Below, piece after piece: positions 7,636 through 14,883 of a DNA stretch of 64,000 bases. Position numbers and translations under genes: made by a program. The notes under the pieces are model-generated. The model worked only from the letters and a program-made list of their open reading frames with translations. It ran no database searches and was not told the origin of the DNA. The DNA comes from CAZAFL01 sp964484465 (GTDB taxonomy: Bacteria; Bacteroidota; Ignavibacteria; UBA10030; SZUA-254). Each line of letters starts with the position of its first letter. Within the stretch, counting starts at the first letter, position 1. The stretch is taken from assembly GCA_964484465.1 (NCBI GenBank), contig CAZAFL010000019.1:1-64000 (forward strand), written 5' to 3'.

Positions 7636-8577
7636 CTAGGATGGATCCTCTTCGTTTCGATAGTTTGACATATCACCGGCCGGCTTTTCTCGCCAATTTC
7701 GTTTATTCTTTGTAAAAGAATACGTTAGGTTTTCTAGCTCAAAAAGCACCCCGATCCAAAGGTCCTTCTTATCTTGGCTCTTGGCCAAGTTTCGTTTCTT
7801 CGTTGCATGTCTCTTTAGCTCCAAGAGTACCGCGGGGTCTTGCAGAGCTCTCTGAATTGTTGATTTAGAGAATTTTGTTTCATTTTCCAACTGTTGTATC
7901 GAGGGCTTCTTGACGTTTTCTGCTTCGCACAACTTGATGTACGCCTGAACAACAACAAGGCGCAATGGTTGCTTTTTACGCTGTACTTCTGATATTTTTT
8001 TGATTAAATGAGGAATAAGAATTTTTTCCTCATATGATTGCATATCTTGTTTGGTCTTCAATGAGCAAATTTGTATTTTCTCTTTTTCACTCCACGGGTA
8101 TGGTTGCCCAGTCACATCTTCGTACCGACCCAACAGATAATCTGTGCGTTTGTGGCTGGGTGAGCGTAGAAATCGCCTCAAACCGCGATCAAGTCCTGAC
8201 TGCCGGTATTTTTCGATTTTATCGTTCCCATATGCATATTTGATATGGTTGCTAAAGGAAACCGCATCCTTGAGTTCGGAAGCAAATAAACCCTCAAAAC
8301 TCATTTCCCCCAATTCGGCTAAAAGCCACGCACCCAAGCTTATATCAACTTGAGCCAAATCGACAATTATGTCATCCGTCGAAATTCCCGTGTCTGCAGC
8401 AGCTTTCTTGATAAGCCTCCGTGTTTTCGTACTCAACGCGGGTTGAAAACTAAGAATTTTTGCCCGGAGTTTTTCACGGGCGCGGATCTTTTTTTGCCCG
8501 GGACTGTCTTCCAATGTGAGCCTACGGGCTTCGAGAGCTTGTTTCACGGCCTCAGATTGGTTTTCATGTGGCGACAT
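7636..8577 (-). CDS. Unknown DNA-binding-like protein of the island (313 aa)
   Basis: No named family is recognised. The N-terminal third is highly charged (EARRLTLED, KKIRAREKLRAK) and probably helical. The middle contains GAWLLAELGEMSFEGLFASE. Residues about 205-260 (VVVQAYIKLCEAENVKKPS, then IQQLENETKFSKSTIQRALQ) look like a winged helix-turn-helix with recognition helix SKSTIQRAL. The ATG at 8577 is preceded by AGGA at good distance. It lies between the ATPase and the right recombinase, so a role as replication initiator, loader or regulator of the element is plausible but not shown. The 232 bases between it and the right recombinase hold no gene. Confidence 0.75.
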   Translation of the reverse strand: MSPHENQSEAVKQALEARRLTLEDSPGQKKIRAREKLRAKILSFQPALSTKTRRLIKKAAADTGISTDDIIVDLAQVDISLGAWLLAELGEMSFEGLFASELKDAVSFSNHIKYAYGNDKIEKYRQSGLDRGLRRFLRSPSHKRTDYLLGRYEDVTGQPYPWSEKEKIQICSLKTKQDMQSYEEKILIPHLIKKISEVQRKKQPLRLVVVQAYIKLCEAENVKKPSIQQLENETKFSKSTIQRALQDPAVLLELKRHATKKRNLAKSQDKKDLWIGVLFELENLTYSFTKNKRNWREKPAGDMSNYRNEEDPS

Positions 8578-8809
8578 GAAATAGGTCCTTCATTAATGCT
8601 TGACTGATTGTGTATTCGCCTCAGCGACTGGCGATTGACCATAAAATAACTCTCTGGGATAAAATAGTCAATACAACAGAAATTCATCTTAATGTAAAGG
8701 CCATTTCACGTTGGCGTGCTTCGAATTCAGCGTAAGAGGTTAAACGCTCCACGATTACTGCTCAATTTAGAGTTGCAGAAAAAATGATTTGATCGACATG
8801 GAATAAAGT

Positions 8810-9823
8810 TCAGGCAGATATAGGAAACCTAATTCTGTCAACGCTTAGATGAAGCTCACCAGTTGCAAGGTGAGAGTATACTTCGGTAATCTTGATGTTG
8901 GAATGTCCTAACAGCTTCTGGACTTCGTAGATATTCACTCCACTTTGGACTAACCAAGTGGCAAAAGTATGTCTTAAACTATGAAACCGTAATTGCTTGT
9001 CTAAGTTTGCCCGATTGATACTTGCCTTGAATTTGTGAGATATGCTTGACTCTACAAGCCTCATCCCATTCCGGCTGAAAACATGTTCGGCTTGAGAATA
9101 CTGAATCTTATTCTGTAGGATTTGTACAACTTCCTGATTCATCGGGACCGTTCGTCTCTTGCCAGTCTTTGTCCTGAAAGTACGATCGCTGTTTATGTAA
9201 ATAACTCGTCTTTCAAAATCTATATGTTTCCACCTAAGATTGAGCAACTCACCGCGTCTCAGTCCTGTAAAAGCTGCTACAATGACGAGATCCCTGAACC
9301 ACTTTTCTGATATCACAGAAACGAGTTTTTGAAAACCCTCTTTGGTTAAGTACATAGGTTGCTCTTCGGGCACTCTCAATAGCGGCACATGCTTAAACGG
9401 GTTTTCCATGACAAGCTTCCATCTCATGGCCGTGTAAAATGCAGCTTTCAAAGTTCTGAGTTCGATATTCAGAGTGACGGGCGAAACACTCTTCGCTCGA
9501 TGGGTTTTAAAGCAATCTATGTGTTTTGGAGTAACCGAACCGAGCCACATGTCTCCAGTCAATGACAGAAAACTCGACAGAGATTGTTTGTAGATCCTTA
9601 CGGTACCAGCTGAGAAATTTGTCGTTGCTGAAGCGAGAAATTCTTCCATAAACTTGGATAGAAGAATTTTCTTCGTAGGACTTGACAGAAGCTTATTAAA
9701 GTTAAGCAGGGCTTTAATGGCAAGATGTTGCTGGGTTTCACGAGTGCTTTTCCACCGACGTTTACCTTCGATAGAATAAGCGATGTAAAACACACCATTG
9801 GAACGTCTAAAAAGAGTTGGCAT
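8810..9823 (-). CDS. Tyrosine recombinase/integrase (right copy)
   Basis: This is a second phage-type tyrosine recombinase, about 337 residues, related along its length to the one at 4107-5111 (shared NGVxY, KRxW, VTLNIELRTLKAAF-type segments). The catalytic set is complete: Arg in GLRRGELLNL, Lys in TKTGKRRTVPM, HSLRHTFATWL, LGHSNIKITEVYSHL with the Tyr nucleophile. I choose the ATG at 9823 over the GTG at 9832 because AAAGGTGG lies six bases before the ATG. Two CTGCTAAC motifs and a 17-base palindrome stand between this start and the tRNA-Arg gene, the position expected of an integrase acting at a tRNA-linked site. Confidence 0.95.
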   Translation of the reverse strand: MPTLFRRSNGVFYIAYSIEGKRRWKSTRETQQHLAIKALLNFNKLLSSPTKKILLSKFMEEFLASATTNFSAGTVRIYKQSLSSFLSLTGDMWLGSVTPKHIDCFKTHRAKSVSPVTLNIELRTLKAAFYTAMRWKLVMENPFKHVPLLRVPEEQPMYLTKEGFQKLVSVISEKWFRDLVIVAAFTGLRRGELLNLRWKHIDFERRVIYINSDRTFRTKTGKRRTVPMNQEVVQILQNKIQYSQAEHVFSRNGMRLVESSISHKFKASINRANLDKQLRFHSLRHTFATWLVQSGVNIYEVQKLLGHSNIKITEVYSHLATGELHLSVDRIRFPISA

Positions 9824-9839
9824 AGCTACCACCTTTCGG

Positions 9840-9860
9840 TGTTAGCAGATGCGTTAGCAG
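9840..9860 (-). repeat. Right bipartite motif CTGCTAAC-N5-TGCTAACA
   Basis: Read on the minus strand the half-sites CTGCTAAC and TGCTAACA are separated by GCATC. The half-sites and spacer length equal those of the left copy at 4018-4038, in inverted orientation. It stands 16 bases before the ATG of the right recombinase, so recombinase binding here could also control its expression. Confidence 0.65.
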
Positions 9861-9867
9861 CTAACGC
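9851..9867. repeat. 17-base perfect palindrome beside the right recombinase
   Basis: GCGTTAGC-A-GCTAACGC has two perfect 8-base arms and a single central base. It overlaps the outer half of the right bipartite motif and is 19 bases from the tRNA-Arg 3' end. It is a candidate crossover core or operator. Confidence 0.5.
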
Positions 9868-9885
9868 AGAAATGCCTAAAAACAG

Positions 9886-9959
<74 letters not shown>

Positions 9960-9996
9960 GAAGTTAAACAACTCAATGTAACCTTTTTCAGCTTAT

Positions 9997-10066
9997 CCCG
10001 CCTGCGGCGGGATTCAATTCGACATAAGACTTATCTGCACTCCGCTTGATAAGTCTTCTCGAATTG
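9997..10066. repeat. Two adjacent palindromes replacing the 3' half of a tRNA-Arg copy
   Basis: CCCGCC-TGC-GGCGGG spans 9997-10011. It is followed by a 52-base inverted repeat at 10015-10066 with outer arms CAATTCGA/TCGAATTG and inner arms AAGACTTATC/GATAAGTCTT around a short loop. The second abuts the broken tRNA copy. These look like small dispersed palindromic elements, not terminators. Confidence 0.6.
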
Positions 10067-10068
10067 GA

Positions 10069-10141
10069 AGAAGGCTGATGCTCCACGCCCGACTGAACGA
10101 CTTCAGTCGTTCGGGCGGGTATCCAATTGAGCTACGGGGCC
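10069..10141 (-). pseudogene. Broken tRNA-Arg copy interrupted by a 36-base hairpin
   Basis: The minus strand repeats the 5' half of the neighbouring tRNA-Arg, from GGCCCCGTAGCTCAATTGGA to the anticodon-side CAGCCTTCT. A 36-base insert at 10084-10119 splits it in the D loop. The insert is itself a hairpin (CGCCCGA...TCGGGCG with inner ACGACT/AGTCGT). The 3' half of the tRNA is missing and replaced by a palindrome. It cannot form a tRNA. It probably arose by duplication of the tRNA-Arg during an earlier integration event. Confidence 0.75.
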
Positions 10142-10300
10142 GGAATCGTTGCAACTCAAAATCTGACCTAAAGATAAGAAAATAGCGAGGGAGTTTCAAG
10201 ACACACCCTGTTGTTGGACTTTGGTTTTGAACACCTCCACACCTACCGACAGCGAACTAAATATAATAGATTCTTGGCACACAAGGAAACTTTGGGTGGT

Positions 10301-10458
10301 GGGGCAGTTTAAATTCCAGCAACGAAATGGATTCCTGCTTACGCAGGAATGACAGGTAGAAGTGTCATTCCGCACTTGATGCGGAATCCAGACTTAGGCT
10401 TTTCTATCTCTACGGTGTACAGAAAATAATATACTAGCTAGTATTCCCAAACTGCCCC
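10301..10458. repeat. REP-like palindromic module flanked by an inverted repeat
   Basis: GGGGCAGTTT at 10301 and AAACTGCCCC at 10449 form the outer arms, and the match extends imperfectly outward. Inside are two hairpins of dispersed-repeat type: GGATTCCTGC-n4-GCAGGAATGAC (10329-10353) and GTCATTCCGCA-n4-TGCGGAATCC (10364-10389). ATACTAGCTAGTAT near 10432 is also palindromic. It is non-coding and resembles a composite miniature element. The rest of the 10142-10560 stretch shows no gene. Confidence 0.55.
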
Positions 10459-10559
10459 AATGCCAAACTTTGCATGTAGAATCAGATTTCCCTGGAGGTA
10501 TTGATATTTTTTTTGTATTCCATTATATTAATTTGTTAACGTACTAAAGGCATTTTTAA

Positions 10560-10697
10560 TTTGGAGAATCGGAGATCGCAACTCAACTGCTAATTGTCGC
10601 TTTGGACGACGACTCAACAACGATCGAGTTATTATCTGAACAACCGCTCGATCTCGATGAATTACCGTTTAAGATAGGCGAGGCAGTTAGTCGGTAA
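10560..10697 (+). other. Possible short reading frame or gene remnant upstream of the membrane protein
   Basis: The frame GESEIATQLLIVALDDDS to IGEAVSR is open for about 45 codons. Its TAA overlaps the ATG of the next gene (TAATG). It has no ATG, and a stop lies immediately upstream, so it is either a non-ATG leader peptide or the tail of a decayed gene. The segment LPFKIGEAVSR faintly recalls the start of an FHA domain, but this is too weak to name. Confidence 0.2.
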
Positions 10698-12169
10698 TGT
10701 TCACCGGTCGTTTTCCGCTTAACCATTCTTTGAGGTTCAATAGAACAATCGCCGCAGTGCTTGTGCTGATTATCATCATCCTCGGCGGATGGATGGTCAG
10801 ACACTGTACCGCATACGCCGCAACGATATGGATGGATGTGTTTGCACCCGACGACTTCCCCACCTTTCACAGCCTGATAACATATCTTGCGCATTTGCGT
10901 GTCCCGATCCCTCCCTTCATCTCGAGTTGTGAAATACTCGATTTTCAAATCACCGGGAACACGGCATGGGTCACATCCTATATCTACCGCGCGGCACTTG
11001 TGGTAAGTTTTGTGATTGCCATTCTTCTCGCCTACCCTTCAATACCAAAAATGATTGCTTCTTATGTTGTTTCGCTGCTGATGCTGGCCGGAATATCTGT
11101 CCTCCATACAGCATTCACCTACGACATTCTGTACCCCTTTTTCCTGCTGCTCTTTTTCCTGTCACTGAAGATCACTGACCGTTACTCAGCTTCGCAATCC
11201 GGCTGGTCAAGCGCTGCCGCCTTCCTTGCAGGATTTTCACTCTCGATGACCGAGCTTTCGCGTCCGTTTTTCTTTATCATGCTTCCGGTTGCACTCATAT
11301 ATAGTTACCTTACTCTCCAAAGGTTGTCTAGAAAGAAGTTTGTTCTCTTCCTGGTTCCGGTAATACTACTGACCGGCGCCTGGCATATCCACCAGTACGC
11401 GAGCTTCCGCCAGATTCTATGGGACAATCACAGCGGATTCAATCTTCAGCGGGCATGGTTCGATGCCCCGAAACCTGAGCTCATTCCGGAACCCGGCAGT
11501 ACTCCGCTTGCACTGGGAAGAGAAGCAAATTTCAACACAGCCGAACATGCGCATAATTCATCAATGCTCAAGAAAGCAGTGTTGAAGTACATGATTTCAC
11601 ACCCGATGGCAGCAATGAAGACAGCATTGCAGAAGATATTGAATTTCGTCACCGCGCCTACATCGATTTACTATTTCGTCCCCGAGCACCCAATCCTTGA
11701 CTACTATAGACTTGCCGTTCAGCTCGCGACAGCGTTCCTTGTCGCCCAATTTATCAGATTCCTCCTTGAGATTCTTTCTCTCAATTCACCTTGGCGCACG
11801 TTGCTCGGTCACGGCGATGTCATTCTTCTTTGTTTAACAGTCGGGTCAATCCTTTTTCTTTCTATTGGAGACAGAGGCGAAGAAGCCCGTTTCCTGTTTT
11901 CCATTCTGCCTCTCATTGCAGCATTTCCCGAAATCGGGAAAACAACCAATGATATCCATGGTTCATTAAAAATGGTATCATATCTAATGGTAATTGGAGG
12001 CTTGCTTATCGGAATTCTTGTACTTTCGACACTCTTCACATCGTTCATGCCAGAACAGTTCATATTGCATAGAGTTTGGTTCCTCATGCTCAGTTTTATG
12101 TGTGTCCTTGCGGGTCGTCAGGTTGTTCAATATCTGTGGACACACAAATGGAATCTCGCTCAACAATAA
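10697..12169 (+). CDS. Multi-pass membrane protein, GT-C glycosyltransferase-like
   Basis: The 490-residue protein has about ten to eleven hydrophobic helices and a periplasmic-type loop around residues 245-300 (with SGFNLQRAWFDAPKPELIPE). Membrane glycosyltransferases of the GT-C/GT39 type, which use polyprenyl-phosphate sugars, have this shape, with acidic residues in the first loop (WMDVFAPDDFPTFHS, about 48-62). No catalytic motif can be assigned with certainty, so the function is tentative. The final helices and the motif SIGDRGEEARFLFSILPL resemble such proteins in Bacteroidota. It is the first gene after the island and does not appear to be part of it. Confidence 0.75.
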   Translation: MFTGRFPLNHSLRFNRTIAAVLVLIIIILGGWMVRHCTAYAATIWMDVFAPDDFPTFHSLITYLAHLRVPIPPFISSCEILDFQITGNTAWVTSYIYRAALVVSFVIAILLAYPSIPKMIASYVVSLLMLAGISVLHTAFTYDILYPFFLLLFFLSLKITDRYSASQSGWSSAAAFLAGFSLSMTELSRPFFFIMLPVALIYSYLTLQRLSRKKFVLFLVPVILLTGAWHIHQYASFRQILWDNHSGFNLQRAWFDAPKPELIPEPGSTPLALGREANFNTAEHAHNSSMLKKAVLKYMISHPMAAMKTALQKILNFVTAPTSIYYFVPEHPILDYYRLAVQLATAFLVAQFIRFLLEILSLNSPWRTLLGHGDVILLCLTVGSILFLSIGDRGEEARFLFSILPLIAAFPEIGKTTNDIHGSLKMVSYLMVIGGLLIGILVLSTLFTSFMPEQFILHRVWFLMLSFMCVLAGRQVVQYLWTHKWNLAQQ

Positions 12170-12305
12170 TGGATAATCAATGAATGTCAACGCACACCTT
12201 GGCTCTTGCCATGCGATCTAACTACTAACATACTCCCCCACTCACTTGATTCTTCCCTACAAAGTTCTTAACATAGAACGCTTTTTATCACAAACCATAC
12301 TCTTT

Positions 12306-12809
12306 ATGGATTTCCGTACTTACTTAAGCCTTTTTTCAACTATCGCGATTGTTTGCGCCGGTATTTTTGCCGGAGTGCAGCTTCGTCATTTGTACAAACA
12401 GCGTTTGAGGGACTCGGCACTGCAGATGCTCCAATCATTTCAAACGGCGGAATTTACTGAAGCCGTTGATATTGTCTTCAATCTCCCTGAAGGTTTGTCG
12501 AGAAAGCAGATCGAAGAACGACTTGGAGAAAAGATTGTCTGTGTGAGGGTCATGCTCGGGACGTTCGAGAGCCTGGGCATTATGGTATTCCGTCGTGAAA
12601 TATCGATTGAGCTTGTCGATGATTTTTTCAGCGGGATTATCATCATGTGCTGGAAAAAATTCAGAAAATTCATTGAAGAAATTAGAGGTTCAAGCAACCG
12701 CGAAACCTATTACGAATGGGTACAGTGGCTGGCGGAACAGTTTGAGAAACGGGAGTCTAAAACTCCCGCGGTACCGTCATACATTGCTCACCGGAACTGG
12801 AAGGAATAA
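12306..12809 (+). CDS. DUF4760-like membrane-anchored protein
   Basis: The 167-residue protein has one N-terminal membrane helix (residues about 5-24, LSLFSTIAIVCAGIFAGVQL) and a helical cytoplasmic domain with the pattern ALQMLQSFQTAEFTEAVDIV, then FNLPEG. This matches the DUF4760 family as I recall it, whose function is unknown. I place the start at ATG 12306 rather than 12246 because the helix then begins close to the N-terminus as in relatives. Its TAA overlaps the ATG of the cytochrome gene (TAATG), so the two are translationally coupled and may act together at the membrane. Confidence 0.7.
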   Translation: MDFRTYLSLFSTIAIVCAGIFAGVQLRHLYKQRLRDSALQMLQSFQTAEFTEAVDIVFNLPEGLSRKQIEERLGEKIVCVRVMLGTFESLGIMVFRREISIELVDDFFSGIIIMCWKKFRKFIEEIRGSSNRETYYEWVQWLAEQFEKRESKTPAVPSYIAHRNWKE

Positions 12810-14083
12810 TGACAAACACATCGTCACTGGGTAAAAGGATTTTGAAAATTTTCTTGTGGATTGTTGGGATCGTCGTAGTGCTCATTGCGATTCTTGTGTC
12901 ATACGTACTGGCAAGGTGGGACTCAGTGACCAACCGACCGGCACCTGCACTGACTGCTCCGAGAGATTCGGCTTCCATTTCGCACGGCGAGTACATCTTC
13001 AAATATCAGGCACAGTGCTGGAGCTGTCACGCACCCGGCGCATCCGGGCCAAATTCTCCCCCAAGCGGCGGAATGGAATTCGACCTGCGGGAAGTCGGCC
13101 CAGGCTTCGGTCTCTGGTATTCAGCAAACCTTACCCCCGATGTTGAAACAGGCATTGGCGGATGGACCGATGGTGAGATCGTTCAGGCAATGCGTGAGGG
13201 CTTACGAAAAGATAGAACAGTGATGTTTCCCTTAATGCCAATCGACTGGTATCATGGCATTTCCGATGATGACGCTCTATCAATCATTGCATATTTGAGA
13301 AGCCTCCCCGCAGTCAGGAACAACGTGCCACCACACAAGCCGTCATTCTTTGCAAAAGCCCTTTTTACATTCGGCGTTCTCAAGCCAAAAGAAGCTGTCA
13401 CTGCACCGATTATTGCACCAAAAGCCGGCGCCACTGTCGAGTATGGCAAATATCTTGCGAACACTGTTGCCGGTTGTCTGGATTGTCATACTCCCCGGAA
13501 TCTCCAGAATGGCGCAGTCTTTTTTGACAGTCTTGGAGCGGGAAGCACATTCCGTTACGGCGCCGATGAGAATGCGCCGATTCAAACCTTTGCACGCAAC
13601 CTTACGCCGGACAAAGAGACCGGCATCGGCAATTGGACCGAAGCACAATTTATCAGTGCAAGTACCGGCGGAATGCGGCCTGATGGAACCGTCCTCGCCC
13701 CTCACATGCCATACTCGTATTTCAAGTTCTGTACTGAAGATGACATGAAAGCGATTTTCCTCTACCTACAAAGCCTTCCACCCATCAAGCGATCAATACC
13801 TTCTCCGGTATACTCCTCAGCAATGAGCGGTGCCCATGGTACAGACCGAGGGAATTTGTTATTCAGAGCACGATGTAAAGCTTGCCATGGGAAAGATGGA
13901 AACGGCGCACAGCCAACGAAGGTTGTACTATCAGAAGTAGCACCGTCAATCAACGATGCTGACCTGAAAGAATTCATCAATGCCGGTGACCCCGACTTGA
14001 AAATGCCGGGCTTTGCTAAAACCCTTCGCGAAGAGGAGATGAATGACCTTATAGCGTTCATGAGGTCGTGGGAGAAGAAATAG
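12809..14083 (+). CDS. Membrane-anchored tri-haem cytochrome c
   Basis: Three CxxCH haem-binding motifs are present: CWSCH at 70-74, CLDCH at 223-227 and CKACH at 356-360. An N-terminal membrane helix (residues 11-35) anchors the protein on the periplasmic side. The first two domains share NLTPD/ETGIG-N/GW-T, followed by the axial methionine segments FPLMPIDWY and LAPHMPYSYF. This is the layout of the cytochrome c subunits of periplasmic alcohol/aldehyde dehydrogenases. No dehydrogenase gene is next to it, so it may pass electrons from another source to a terminal oxidase. It is coupled to the upstream DUF4760 gene by a TAATG overlap. Confidence 0.92.
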   Translation: MTNTSSLGKRILKIFLWIVGIVVVLIAILVSYVLARWDSVTNRPAPALTAPRDSASISHGEYIFKYQAQCWSCHAPGASGPNSPPSGGMEFDLREVGPGFGLWYSANLTPDVETGIGGWTDGEIVQAMREGLRKDRTVMFPLMPIDWYHGISDDDALSIIAYLRSLPAVRNNVPPHKPSFFAKALFTFGVLKPKEAVTAPIIAPKAGATVEYGKYLANTVAGCLDCHTPRNLQNGAVFFDSLGAGSTFRYGADENAPIQTFARNLTPDKETGIGNWTEAQFISASTGGMRPDGTVLAPHMPYSYFKFCTEDDMKAIFLYLQSLPPIKRSIPSPVYSSAMSGAHGTDRGNLLFRARCKACHGKDGNGAQPTKVVLSEVAPSINDADLKEFINAGDPDLKMPGFAKTLREEEMNDLIAFMRSWEKK

Positions 14084-14184
14084 AGAGAGACAAATTGACC
14101 TTCAGCACACATCTGGATGGGTCCCCTTGCTTTTCCAACGTAATCGTGCTATATTGATGCTCGATTTTTGAAAGGATCAAAAGG

Positions 14185-14553
14185 ATGCCGAATAAGACGT
14201 CAATACTTGTTGTTGATGATGAAGATGCCCTCCGCACTATCGTCTACCATGAGCTGGTTGCTAACGGCTTTGATGTCGATATCGCGGAAGATGGCGACAA
14301 CGCCCTGAAGAAGCTCAGCAAGAAACGATTCGACATCGTCATCCTCGACATTTACATGCCCAACGTCGATGGCATGGAAGTCCTCAGGAAAATCCGTGAA
14401 AAAAATCTTGCCGACAAGGTGATCATGCTGACAGGAGTGAACGAGCTGAAGATCGCCCGCGACAGCCTTGCGCTTGGAGCGAATGATTTCATCACCAAGC
14501 CGTATGATTTTAATAATCTCCTCGCATGTATTAACCGCGTACGGAAAGAATAA
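14185..14553 (+). CDS. Single-domain response regulator (CheY-like)
   Basis: The 122 residues form one receiver domain. The acidic pair is Asp11-Asp12, the phosphorylation site is Asp55 (VILDIYMP), the switch residue is Thr83 (IMLTG), and the conserved Lys is at 105 (ITKPYDF). There is no output domain, so it works by protein-protein contact or as a phosphorelay intermediate. AAAGGATC stands before the ATG. No cognate kinase is adjacent, so its partner is unknown. It stands alone between the cytochrome gene and tRNA-Leu. Confidence 0.95.
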   Translation: MPNKTSILVVDDEDALRTIVYHELVANGFDVDIAEDGDNALKKLSKKRFDIVILDIYMPNVDGMEVLRKIREKNLADKVIMLTGVNELKIARDSLALGANDFITKPYDFNNLLACINRVRKE

Positions 14554-14641
14554 TATTTCCATTTGCTGCATTCCCCTCTGCGATTCTCAGCAACTTCCAC
14601 TTCACGTCGCTACAAAATTAGAAATCGAGCGATTATCAATT

Positions 14642-14673
14642 GTTGAAGTTCCATCGAAAAAACCGTATATTTG
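14642..14673 (+). promoter_or_regulatory. Bacteroidota-type promoter of tRNA-Leu
   Basis: TATATTTG at 14666-14673 fits the -7 consensus TAnnTTTG, with GTTG about 20 bases upstream in place of the -33 TTTG. The tRNA begins seven bases downstream. This supports both the promoter and the phylum-level placement. Confidence 0.5.
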
Positions 14674-14679
14674 ATTGTC

Positions 14680-14761
14680 GGGTAGGTGGCGGAATTGGCA
14701 TACGCGCTAGACTTAGGATCTAGTCCCGAAAGGGATGGGGGTTCAAGTCCCCCTCTACCCA
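14680..14761 (+). tRNA. tRNA-Leu (anticodon TAG)
   Basis: This is an 82-base class II cloverleaf. The acceptor GGGTAGG pairs with TCTACCC, the anticodon stem CTAGA/TCTAG encloses CTTAGGA (anticodon TAG), there is a long variable arm TCCCGAAAGGGA, and GGGGG/CCCCC encloses the T loop TTCAAGT. The discriminator is A and no CCA is encoded. Confidence 0.96.
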
Positions 14762-14883
14762 CTGGAGTGCGTGAATAGTAAATATTCAGTCAAGATAATT
14801 TTTTTTATTCTTTTAAGTTTATTCCCTCCTCCGGAGCGCGACAAGAGGTAGGATGTTCAATATACGACGACCCACAGGAATGT

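Larger units (their letters stand above)
4018..9860. mobile_element. Putative integrative element with paired tyrosine recombinases and a RepA-like ATPase
   Basis: About 5.8 kb lie between two copies of a bipartite motif (CTGCTAAC-N5-TGCTAACA) that face each other. Inside, all on the minus strand, are a tyrosine recombinase at each end, a winged-helix protein, a RecA/RepA-fold ATPase and two very small translationally coupled proteins. The segment looks richer in A+T than the flanking core genes, sits beside the 3' end of a tRNA-Arg gene, and is bordered by gene and tRNA debris. No transposase, relaxase, capsid or toxin gene is present. The gene set suggests excision and replication functions only. 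The boundaries are an inference from the repeats; the true attachment sites could lie slightly outside. Confidence 0.6.

Noticed and set aside
4018..9860. Anti-phage defence island
   Set aside because: No nuclease, toxin, methyltransferase or sensor gene was recognised. The gene set fits element maintenance better than defence.
10583..10948. Minus-strand 121-codon frame with several cysteines upstream of the membrane protein
   Set aside because: It overlaps the start of the clear membrane-protein gene on the other strand, and its Cys/His content has no domain order. It is a shadow.
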